Assembly (NCBI GenBank): GCA_001247695.2
Contig: LGRX02027796.1
Span: 1 to 64,000 of the forward strand
DNA: 64,000 nt
Reading direction: 5' to 3'
Source: Cymbomonas tetramitiformis
Lineage: Eukaryota; Chlorophyta; Pyramimonadophyceae; Pyramimonadales; Pyramimonadaceae
In this document: in pieces, positions 28,227-36,342 of the stretch
How positions within the stretch are numbered: position 1 is the first letter of the stretch
How the letters are laid out: each line of letters begins with the position of its first letter
The notes under the pieces: generated by a model
The model's database searches: none
The model's input: only the letters and a program-made list of their open reading frames with translations
Told to the model about the DNA's origin: nothing
Translations under genes and position numbers: made by a program

Positions 28227-28649
28227 ATGTCAGCTTTCGGAAATGAATTGAATGCAAAAACCTTGACTTATGCCAATACTACGTTTCGCACAACACTAAG
28301 AAATGGAACATTGATACAATTAACAAAGGATGATGTACAGAATCAAATTATATTAGGTGATACTGCTTCAACTGTTCGGTTGCCGGAATGTCTACCTGCT
28401 ATCAAAGGTAAAATGTTTACAATTTATAACGGAACAGCCAAAACGGGCGGAATAGTGACTCTTCAAAAGTTTGCAGGTGACAGAATAAATGGATATTCAG
28501 ACACAATTGACGGCGATATTGAGTTGAAAAATGGTGCAACCAATGGCGAAAGTATAACGAGCGTCACTCTAATTGCATCAGGCGAAAAAACAAGTATACA
28601 GGCAGGAAATTGGTATGTGATTTCAACATCTTATCGGAATACAGGATAA
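28227..28649 (+). CDS. Fibre-like protein 1 (MSAFG N-terminus)
   Basis: 140 residues. It opens MSAFGNELNAKTLTYA, an N-terminal signature shared with the next fibre gene (MSAFGSNLIVEK) and with 31783-32604 (MSSFGQSLVCKN), so the three are probably anchored to the capsid by the same peptide. The rest is strand-rich and Gly/Thr-rich (LPAIKGKMFTIYNGTAKTGG), like phage tail-fibre tip or neck domains. TTAGTATATACA stands before the start. A role in host attachment is inferred. Confidence 0.6.
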   Translation: MSAFGNELNAKTLTYANTTFRTTLRNGTLIQLTKDDVQNQIILGDTASTVRLPECLPAIKGKMFTIYNGTAKTGGIVTLQKFAGDRINGYSDTIDGDIELKNGATNGESITSVTLIASGEKTSIQAGNWYVISTSYRNTG

Positions 28650-28671
28650 AATATAAAAAGTATAATATATA

Positions 28672-29589
28672 ATGTCAGCTTTCGGTTCAAATCTAATAGT
28701 TGAAAAAATTAACGGCAAAGACTATGTAGCAGCCCCAGGGACAACCGATACACTAACGTGCGATACAGTTGTGTGCCAAACTATAGGCAGCGTAGACTCA
28801 CCGCTCGAGACCATGCATATCGGCTCGGACATACGCTATCAGAACGATATCAAATTCATAGATACTCAAGACCCATTGAATGAACGAGAACAAATGTCCT
28901 TGTTGACAGATGGGTCGCTAAAAGTACACACATCAATCAAATTCAACGACTTCGTGTTGAACAACCCGGTTTCCAAATCACGATTTTCAGCAGGTCTCGA
29001 TGACCTCGATGCATCGTTTGAGATTAAAAGCTTGGATCCTGTTGAACAAACACGAGTCTCAATTGGGGAAACCGGTATTAATGAAATTACATGTATGCAA
29101 ACGACAATCAATATAGAGCCATTCGGCAGTGGTCTATTAATCAACGACGGTCCACTCGTGCTCAACAGCGGTGATATCACATTGACTGCAGGCAAATATC
29201 GCGGAGATGGAAGCCTTTTGACAAACTTACCTTCTGGTGCAAATCAGAATCTACAATCGGTCACTGACCAAGGTAGCACGACCACAACTAGTATTAGTGC
29301 TTCTGCATTTGTGGGTGATGGGTCAGCGTTAACAAATCTCCCAGTTCAACCTGATACATCTACACTTCAAGATGTGACCACCCGAGGGGCTGCAAGCAGT
29401 GTCGCCGATGTTTCATATACAGGTACAGGTACCATGATTGTCAATCAAGAAAAACTTAGTGGGAATAATCTTAGAATTGAAAGTGGTTCTGGTGGTTTTA
29501 AGGCTGGCATTTTACCGGGTAAAGGATTTTCGGCCTTGGTAATACCGGTAAAATTACCGGTAATACTTTACTGGGTAATACCGTGGTAA
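28672..29589 (+). pseudogene. Large fibre/adhesin protein, N-terminal part (interrupted)
   Basis: Starts MSAFGSNLIVEK. It contains two copies of the tail-fibre unit GDGS.LTNLP (about 29209-29235 and 29316-29346), each followed by a LQ.VT..G stretch. At 29498 the coding sequence is broken by a 616-bp insertion; the listed frame runs on to a stop at 29589 inside the insert. The gene resumes at 30123 in the same reading frame, because insert plus target duplication total 624 bp. The pre-insertion gene would encode about 640 residues. It is probably a trimeric fibre for host recognition. Confidence 0.7.
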
Positions 29590-30122
29590 TACCGACGTGC
29601 GAGGGACTCTCAAAACCTTGCCCACGAGGCCATTCTCTCTACACACACTTTTGCGCACTGCCCCCACGAGGCCATTCTCTCTACACACACTTTTGCGCAC
29701 TGCCCCCACGAGGACATTATCTATACACACACTTTTGCGCACTGCCCCAAATGTCCGATTCCGACATTTTTAAATGGGTATGGCACCGCCACGCAGGCCC
29801 GTCAACGAAAATGTTGAGTAAAGTTTCCATGAGACGAATTCACGGAACCACTACCCATGGATGGCGGCTGGTGACCTGGTATGGTAGTCACGGATTCATG
29901 GTAACACAGGGGTAAAATGGGGTAAAATCGTGATTCCAGGTGGTAATACCAATGGTAATACCAAAATGGTATTACCAATGGTAAAGGATTTTGGGAATTT
30001 GGCACTTTACCACACTAGAGCATGGTAAAGGATTATGGGCCTTGGTATTACCGGTAAAATTACCGGGTAATACCGGTAAAGGTATTACCAGTGGTAAAAC
30101 CAGTGCCAGCCTTAGGTGGTTT
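29491..30122. mobile_element. hAT-like non-autonomous transposon (or introner-type element) in the fibre gene
   Basis: Insert 29499-30114 (616 bp) has perfect 11-bp terminal inverted repeats, TAAGGCTGGCA and TGCCAGCCTTA, and is flanked by an 8-bp direct repeat GGTGGTTT (29491-29498 and 30115-30122). An 8-bp duplication and this kind of end are typical of hAT elements. Subterminal regions are full of GGTAATACC/GGTAAA words, as expected for transposase-binding arrays. No transposase is encoded. GT in the left duplication and TTA+G at the right junction would also serve as splice sites restoring the gene exactly. Confidence 0.85.
29621..29747. repeat. 42-bp tandem repeat inside the insertion
   Basis: Three copies of a 42-bp unit beginning CCCACGAGGCCATTCTCTCT and ending TTTTGCGCACTGCC; the third copy has a few substitutions. 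It makes a short open frame, which is not a gene. Confidence 0.85.
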
Positions 30123-31218
30123 TGGTAAAGTATCAATCGGAGAACAAACTCAAGGGTATACAAACGCCGACCACATTGGAGACCGTTCTATCGCTATAGG
30201 TAGGAATGCATTGTCCATTAACAATACAACAAGTAATGATACGATTGCGATTGGTTCCGGTTCGTGTAATAGTAATTGTGGTGACTATGTCGTGTCTATT
30301 GGCGACGACTGTGGTCAGGTTAACTGCAAAGATGCAGCAGTGAACATTGGAAAATATGCAGGTGAATATACAGCCGGTGAAAGTTCCATAAACATTGGTG
30401 CGTTGGCTGCACAAAATTCTGCTCAGAGTGCCGTAAACACCGATAACACAATCGTTTTAAACGCGAGCGGGGTTGAACTGAATGCCGGTGTTGCTAATAG
30501 TTGTTATATAAGACCTATTAGATTGTCTCCCGACCCAGCAAGCGAGTCACAAATGCTCCACTACGATACAGCATCCAACGAGGTACGTTACGGCCCTGTT
30601 TCAAGTGGTGGTGGTATACCGAGTTTATCACAAGTTCTTGCTGTTGGTAACACAGGCGGCTCAATTAACCTTACTTCTGATTTGGATACAACTGCCATAA
30701 GAATCACGAACAGTATTGATTGGGCTTACACAACACCAGACACATCTTCAATAACAACTGATGGTATTCCATTAACTCAACTCACAAGTGCTTATAGGAA
30801 GACTACATCACCAAACACATTCACAGGCCAAGTGTATACGATGGTAAACACAACAGCTTCTACAATAACATCAGGAACTGTTCTTTCTTTTGACGATGTA
30901 AGCACTAACATTAATGGTGTCAAGCCATATGCCGCTATCAACACCACTACTAATACCAATGTGGCCGTCATTGGTGTATGTGTCCAAGATAGTCTTGCAG
31001 GCAATTCTTGTTTTGTACTAATTAGCGGTTTCTGTTCTGTTAACTGTATTGATGGATCGTACACCAAGGGTCAGCTTTTAGGACTTCAAGCAAATGGTGT
31101 TGTCAATTCTTCGGCAGTTGCGGCGACTAATGGTGTAATCGGGTGTTGTATGGAAACCGTAACTCATGCATCGCCAAATGCAGTTATATGTTATTTACAA
31201 CCGTCATTTAAATTGTAA
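30123..31218 (+). pseudogene. Large fibre/adhesin protein, C-terminal part with YadA-head-like repeats
   Basis: In-frame continuation of the interrupted fibre gene. Repeats of the form S.AIG/S.NIG (DRSIAIGRNAL, DTIAIGSGS, AAVNIGKYAG, SSINIGALAA) are the left-handed beta-roll units of trimeric YadA-like heads, also used in phage and algal-virus fibres. The end (~30620-31218) is a separate strand-rich Thr/Ser domain with several cysteines, probably the receptor-binding tip. The ATG at 30091 is inside the insertion and not a native start. Confidence 0.7.
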
Positions 31219-31229
31219 ATATATTGTAA

Positions 31230-31769
31230 ATGCCTGTAAAGCGAAATAATCCTAATTTACCAAGTTGTGAAACCGTCGTTCAAGATGGGGTCGGTATGAG
31301 AATAAAAGGTATTGTAAATGGTAGACTTGCAAATACTCGATGCAAGGTAAGAAATATTGCTGACGCCCAAGGAAACGTAGTTAGATATAATAAACAGAAC
31401 TTACCAAAAACAAAAGCAAAAACAAATCAACGTCAATCTAGGGTGAACGTATCATTAGAGGGTGGGACCGGTGCAAACGCCATTTTAATATATGATACAG
31501 GGGCAACGTCCACCCAAATGAGCACAGCAGATGCCAGACTTATAGGAATAATTAAACCAGACGGTACGTCCGATTATCATAATCAACCACAACGTGCTAC
31601 CGGTATAGGCGGTTCGGTTGCCACAACACAATATTCCGACGTTCCTTTAATATTACCAGCGACCGGTGAAGTCACAGAAGGCTCGGTATTGGTTTATCCT
31701 AACGCTATAGGATTGTTAGGTATATCACATATAAAACACTTTAAACGATACCGCGTGAAATTTAAATAG
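31230..31769 (+). CDS. Retropepsin-like aspartic protease
   Basis: 179 residues. LIYDTGATSTQMS (~85-97) is the catalytic DTGA motif with its hydrophobic lead, GIGGSVA (~128) is a likely flap or following loop, and IGLLGISHIKHF (~163) corresponds to the ILG..(F/L)L motif that closes the retropepsin fold. Such single-domain enzymes act as dimers. The basic N-terminal ~70 residues may bind DNA or be a propeptide. Polintons normally carry an adenovirus-like cysteine protease for capsid maturation; none is present inside this element, so this enzyme probably does that job (inference). ATATATTGTAA precedes the ATG. It lies between two fibre genes. Confidence 0.8.
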   Translation: MPVKRNNPNLPSCETVVQDGVGMRIKGIVNGRLANTRCKVRNIADAQGNVVRYNKQNLPKTKAKTNQRQSRVNVSLEGGTGANAILIYDTGATSTQMSTADARLIGIIKPDGTSDYHNQPQRATGIGGSVATTQYSDVPLILPATGEVTEGSVLVYPNAIGLLGISHIKHFKRYRVKFK

Positions 31770-31782
31770 GTACATATGATAT

Positions 31783-32604
31783 ATGTCAAGTTTTGGACAA
31801 AGTTTAGTTTGTAAGAATTTAACATGTGATACCGTTAATGGTCAAACATACAATCCTGTACAAAGTTCAAAATGGACCGAAACAAATAATGTTTTGGAAC
31901 CGGCAACCGCTGGAGCAAGTGTAAAAATTTCCGGTTTAGAAGTAGATGGAAATGCAAGAATCAATGGTGGAATTGTCAACGTTGCACAATTAAGTTCCGA
32001 GACAAATTTAGAATTACAAGGGTCAAAATCTGCTGATTCAACATTTATAGATTTGAATACATCACTGGTTGAATTATCAGAAGTTAATTCAGTGTATGCT
32101 TTGGAGTTTCGTAAACGACCTATTATACCATCAAATCAATTTTTTAGAATTAACATGTTAGGTGATATCATAGGTTGTAATGATATAGATTGCAATAAGT
32201 TAACAACAAAAACTTTACAATATGAAAATCTTGATATGTCTAAGTTTCCTAGAATACAACCTACAGCTGGTCAAGGTACTCGAATATTGACATTCCCTTC
32301 AAATACTTTTGGTGTATTGTGTGAATTTCAGTTAGCAGGATCTGAAACCGGTTCTCCAGTAGCTAATTTCAAAATTCAACACGCTGATACAGCTGTGAAT
32401 GAGAATATTATAGACAAGTATATTTTGATTTGTGAAGGTTTAGGTATCTTTACAACAGAAGCACAAAAAGATACAATAGTTGCATCTTCAAATTTAATTG
32501 ATGAGACTGATTTGGAGCTTAGTATTTCTTCTTTGTATCAAAATTTTAACACCGATGTTATTAGATTTTTCTTGAAGTTAACTCCTGTTCTTCCAGCCCC
32601 GTAA
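31783..32604 (+). CDS. Fibre-like protein 3 (MSSFG N-terminus)
   Basis: 273 residues opening MSSFGQSLVCKNLTCDTVNG, matching the capsid-anchor signature of the other fibre genes and the TCDTV words at the start of 28672. A strand-rich middle (VDGNARINGGIVNVAQLS) is followed by a globular C-terminal domain of no recognised family. It is the last rightward gene before the right terminal repeat; GATATATG provides its start context. Confidence 0.6.
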   Translation: MSSFGQSLVCKNLTCDTVNGQTYNPVQSSKWTETNNVLEPATAGASVKISGLEVDGNARINGGIVNVAQLSSETNLELQGSKSADSTFIDLNTSLVELSEVNSVYALEFRKRPIIPSNQFFRINMLGDIIGCNDIDCNKLTTKTLQYENLDMSKFPRIQPTAGQGTRILTFPSNTFGVLCEFQLAGSETGSPVANFKIQHADTAVNENIIDKYILICEGLGIFTTEAQKDTIVASSNLIDETDLELSISSLYQNFNTDVIRFFLKLTPVLPAP

Positions 32605-32635
32605 TTTCTTCGGGGGGATTTTTTAGAATTAATGA
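32605..32635 (+). terminator. Possible short hairpin after the last viral gene
   Basis: CCCCGTAATTTCTTCGGGG (32597-32615) overlaps the stop codon and is followed by a T-run (ATTTTTTAG). It resembles a hairpin-plus-T signal just before the right TIR. Whether it works in a eukaryotic host is unknown. Confidence 0.35.
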
Positions 32636-32668
32636 TAAGATATCGGAAGAGAAAAAGGAATCAAGTTT

Positions 32669-32721
32669 TGTCATAAAGAGAAACTTAAAATTACTATATA
32701 CACCATTCTCAGTTTATGACA
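32669..32721. promoter_or_regulatory. 53-bp TGTCA module (copy 5, right TIR)
   Basis: Inverted counterpart of 7820-7872. Here no long gene follows its terminal ATG. Confidence 0.7.
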
Positions 32722-32728
32722 AGGAAAA

Positions 32729-32752
32729 GGAACAATCAAAGATTGTTCCCGG
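32729..32752. repeat. GGGAACAATC hairpin found only in the right TIR
   Basis: GGAACAATC AAA GATTGTTCCC. The left TIR lacks it at the corresponding place (around 7815), so it was gained or lost after the TIRs were last homogenised. Confidence 0.75.
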
Positions 32753-32845
32753 TGCGATCGCAAAAAAAGCATGAAACGCCCGATATTTTAGGTAACCATT
32801 GCCTCACTTTTTCAACTACTTCTCTAATTATGACAAACCATAAAA

Positions 32846-32868
32846 GGAACAATCAAAGATTGTTCCCG
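32846..32868. repeat. GGGAACAATC hairpin (right TIR, shared)
   Basis: Inverted counterpart of the hairpin at 7699-7722. Confidence 0.7.
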
Positions 32869-32908
32869 GAGCCAAATCGCAGATTTCCAGATGTGTACCA
32901 CCGGACTG

Positions 32909-32961
32909 TGTCACAAACAGAAACTTATATTTACTATAATACTACTTCTCTAATTATGACA
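32909..32961. promoter_or_regulatory. 53-bp TGTCA module (copy 6, right TIR)
   Basis: Inverted counterpart of 7606-7658. Confidence 0.7.
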
Positions 32962-32995
32962 CATGGTGTCGGCTTGTGCAGATCTGCCATAGGAT

Positions 32996-33044
32996 GTTCC
33001 AAACCGGGGATTAATACTATAGTAATATAATCTCACATCGGAAC
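32996..33044. promoter_or_regulatory. 49-bp GTTCC module (copy 10, right TIR)
   Basis: Inverted counterpart of 7523-7571. Confidence 0.75.
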
Positions 33045-33069
33045 ACATAACACACAAGAGCGGGGTTGT

Positions 33070-33155
33070 CACAGATTTTCCAGAAACACAATTTCAGATA
33101 TTGTCGCAGAATTCCAGAAACACAATTTCAGATATTGTCGCAGAATTCCAGAAAA
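33070..33155. repeat. 34-bp tandem repeat in the right TIR
   Basis: Inverted counterpart of the left-TIR 34-bp repeat (CAGAATTCCAGAAACACAAT units). Confidence 0.8.
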
Positions 33156-33162
33156 TTCTAAT

Positions 33163-33211
33163 GTTCCAAACCGGGGATTAATACTATAGTAATATATTCT
33201 CACTTTGGAAC
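33163..33211. promoter_or_regulatory. 49-bp GTTCC module (copy 11, right TIR)
   Basis: Inverted counterpart of 7357-7405. Confidence 0.75.
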
Positions 33212-33330
33212 ACAATAGATATATGTTAGCGAGCTTGGGGAAGCGAGCGATGCAAGACTGGCGTGGGCGGTAAGTAGGCGGTCACGGTGTCGGCTTATGC
33301 AGATTTGCCATAGATAACCGTAGGTGCTCA

Positions 33331-33444
33331 CTACATGGGAAGCGTTCCGAAATACTGGGAAATCCTGGGAAAATACAGAAGGTACTTAAGGAATACAGTT
33401 GTATTTAATAAGGATACTCCCCCTCTACACGCTTCCCATGTAGT
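33331..33444. repeat. Fold-back tip of the right terminal repeat
   Basis: ACTACATGGGAAGCG (33331-33345) and its reverse complement (33430-33444); mirrors 7112-7226. Confidence 0.8.
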
Positions 33445-33450
33445 TGTTTG

Positions 33451-36342
33451 ATGGTGTACTCCGCCGCGAATCCTACTTCTCATGATGCGATCTTCGACGA
33501 GAGCATCGCTCCCATGGAGTACGTGGTCCCCATCACGATAACCCCTTCCTCCACGACGCCCGCACAGGTGGCACTCACCACGACGGCCGGTGTTGGGCAG
33601 CAATGGATACCGAACGCGTCGTGGAGGCGCGAGCACTTGCAACGGACTCGTACAAGCCGTATTATCGCGTCCCGTGAACGACAACGTGCACGGTTGATGG
33701 GACGCGCCCGTTCCCCACAAAGAACTCGTCAACAGGCTGTGGCTATGGACATCGACCATGATATGTCCGCCATCATTCCTCCCTCCGCCGATGCGGCCGT
33801 GGCGACTACGGGTGTGCGCGAGGCACCGATACTCCGAGCCGACCATGCCCCTGTCCAAGCACCGCCTTCCGCCCCTGAGGTCGACGATCCACTACCTTTA
33901 ACCCAACTTGCTCAGCGGGCCTTCGCCATGCTCCTCGACAACGGTATGTTACCTACGGCCGTCACCGTTCCTCCCTCCGCCGATGCGGCCGTGGCGACTA
34001 CGGGTGTGCGCGAGGCACCGATACTTCGACCTGACCATGCCCCTGTCCAAGCACCGCCTTCCGCCCTTGAGGTCGACGATCCACTACCTTTAACCCAACT
34101 TGCTCAGCGGGCCTTCGCCATGCTCCTCGACAACGGTATGTTACCTACGGCCGCCACCGTTCCTCCCTCCGCCGATGCGGCCGTGGCGACTACGGGTGTG
34201 CGCGAGGCACCGATACTTCGACCTGACCATGCCCCTGTCCAAGCACCGCCTTCCGCCCATGAGGTCGACGATCCACTACCCACCACTCAACTTGCTCAGG
34301 AAGCCGTGGCCATGCTTATCGACGAGGGTATCTTTCGCCCCTTTCAAGCAGCCGCCTCCGTCGCCTCCGGGCCCGCTCAGCCCGGCCCCGCTGTTGTGCT
34401 GCGTCAACCTCCTCTCGCCGACTCTTTCTACCCCGATTATGGCGGAACACTTACGCAGATCGCGCAGCAAGCCGTGGCCATGCGCGTCGAAGGCGGTTTC
34501 TTGCCGCCTCCGGCTGTCGACGCTGCTCCCAATTTTATGCAGGCGGCCGCCTCAGTCGCCCCCAGGCTTGGTCCGCCCGATCCCATGGTTGTGTTACGTC
34601 AACCACCTTTCGACATATCCCACCCCGATGCGGGCGGAACTCTTACGCAGTTCGCGCAGCAAGCCGTGGCGATGCGCACTGAAGGCGGCATATCTCCTCC
34701 TCCGGCGGTCGACGCTACTCCCAACTCTCTCCAAGCGGCCGCCTCAGTCACCGCCGGGCTAGATCAACCTGACGCCGTTCCTGTGCTATGTCTCCCACCT
34801 CTCGACATATCCCACCCCGATGATGGTGGAACACTCACGCAGATCGCGCGGCAAGCCGTGACCATGCGCATCGACGCCGGCGTATCGCCCCCTCCGGCCA
34901 TCGCCGCGGAGCCCTTTATCTTTCAGGCGCCCGCCTCGGTTGCCACCCTCAGTACTCCACGTTCGCGCCGAAAGTCTTCGACTCCTATTCGACGTTCTTC
35001 TAATTCGTCTGGATTGCAAACGACCACCCCACGTTCCGAACCCTTGTCCAAGACTTCCGCTCGGTTTGAGCCACTAAGTCCTCTACGACCGCTTACTTTA
35101 TTCCAAGCTTTCAGGGGTGGGTGTGATACCACTCGATCTGCGCGTTTAACCACGACGGACAATCCTACGCCTACCCCACCGCCGATACCATCTCCGGGTA
35201 CGGTTCCTTGCATCTCGTCGCCTGCGCATGCACCAAGCCCGATGGACCGTTTACTCCCCGGGCGAATGCTAAATGACGAAATTGTGGATTTGTATCTAGC
35301 GTACCTACGTCACGCCGAGAAGCAACGACAATCATCTGGCCAGGCCCCACGTATCCACTATTTCTCGGCTAGGTTTTATACGAAGTTAACGGAAGTATTC
35401 AACCCCGACCATCGGACGCACGCGGTGCAACTAGTGGGAGACACGTTCGTGGACATTACACCACCTGGTTCTCAGGAGCCCATGGCCATAGACCCACAAG
35501 CCGCCCCCGTGTACAGCCGCAATGTGCGCAGTTGGAATACCGAGCGCGCATTGGGGTATGACATAACGTGTTGCGATATCTTCATGGTGCCTATCCACCA
35601 TCCTGGGGACCCGGGGCATTGGTCATTATTCGTGGTTGACGTTCCACGGAGCTGCATCACCAAGTACGATTCCATGTGCAACGTGCACGATCCCGAGGAT
35701 ATTTGCTTCATCAATCTAGAAACATTTATGCGTGAGGAATTCGCCGCACACAATTCTGCACGCCTCTCGGGTGTCACTTGGTGTAGGCAGACCGCTGTTG
35801 ACGCCCCTCAGCAACATAACAACATCGATTGCGGGGTCTACGTGCTGCTCAACGCCACATTCATTTCTAAAGACGAACCTCTCAGCTATACCTTCGTTCA
35901 CATCGCCCCCGCCAGATCCACCATCTCCGAGCGCATCTTGAGGCACGGTGAACAGTTGTCGACTGAGCGACACTTGCGTATGAAAGGCCGAGGGCGGGCT
36001 GGAAAGCGTCGTAGCTCCCTTACTTCATCCTCACCATCGATTTATACCCCGAGAACCTTGCGGCGGAGCTCCAACGCTCGTCGCCAACGAGCCCGACGCT
36101 CTCAGCCCGGGGTGAAGGAAAGCCGAGCTCAAGGTGAACGAGACCGACGCTCCCAACCCGGGGTGAAGGAAACCGAGGCTCAAGGTGAACGAGACCGACG
36201 CTCCCAACCCGATGATCACATCTCGCCGCATTATTCCATCTCACCGCATGATCACATCTCACCGCATTATTACATCTCACCGCATTCTTACATCTCACCA
36301 CATTATTTCATCTCACCGCATCATTTCATCTCACCGGGGTGA
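33451..36342 (+). pseudogene. Helitron polyprotein, N-terminal part: repeat region plus Ulp1-like (C48) protease
   Basis: 963 codons from ATG 33451. Residues ~110-300 are three tandem 64-residue (192-bp) repeats (PPSADAAVATTGVREAPIL ... DNGMLPTA), followed by further diverged LTQIAQQAVAMR repeats to ~500. The protease spans ~590-830: GRMLNDEIVDLYL, GHWSLFVVD (catalytic His, ~723), YDSM (Asp) and NNIDCGVYVLL (catalytic Cys, ~795), the order of Ulp1/SUMO proteases. After it come basic repeats (RRSQPGVKE.EAQGERD) and an 18-bp repeat coding ISPHYY units (36215-36340). A missing base near 36333 breaks the frame from the next segment, which begins with the same GVKE repeat. Confidence 0.75.

Larger units (their letters stand above)
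7110..33446. mobile_element. Integrated Polinton/Polinton-like virus (26.3 kb)
   Basis: The element is bounded by ~0.8-kb terminal inverted repeats and is visibly more AT-rich than both flanks. It carries the Polinton hallmark set: protein-primed PolB, retroviral-type integrase, FtsK/A32-type ATPase, double-jelly-roll capsid protein with a neighbouring probable penton, and a protease. It adds a primase-helicase, two DNA methyltransferases, a lipase-like protein, fibre-like proteins and a leftward cargo block. Most genes look intact; visible damage is one frameshift (primase-helicase, ~13680) and one 616-bp insertion (fibre gene). I could not find a clean target duplication: the bases outside are AGCCTG on the left and TTTGAT on the right. 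Confidence 0.9.
32636..33446 (-). repeat. Right terminal inverted repeat of the provirus
   Basis: Reverse complement of 7110-7905. The main difference is an extra GGGAACAATC hairpin at about 32725-32752 with no counterpart in the left copy; otherwise there are scattered substitutions and short indels (for example around 33255-33290). Confidence 0.9.

Noticed and set aside
29583..29915. 110-codon open frame within the fibre-gene insertion
   Set aside because: It is the translation of the 42-bp tandem repeat inside a transposon and has no protein features.
7357..33211. CRISPR-like array for the regularly built 49-bp modules
   Set aside because: The modules are dispersed over 26 kb at gene boundaries, with no spacers of constant length and no cas genes.
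34104..34762. 220-codon frame overlapping the Ulp1/Helitron repeats
   Set aside because: Alternate-frame reading of the 192-bp repeats. The main frame carries the protease and is the real one.
33451..36342. Ulp1-like protease as the provirus's capsid-maturation protease
   Set aside because: It lies outside the right TIR, differs in composition, and is linked by frame and repeats to the Helitron Rep-helicase.
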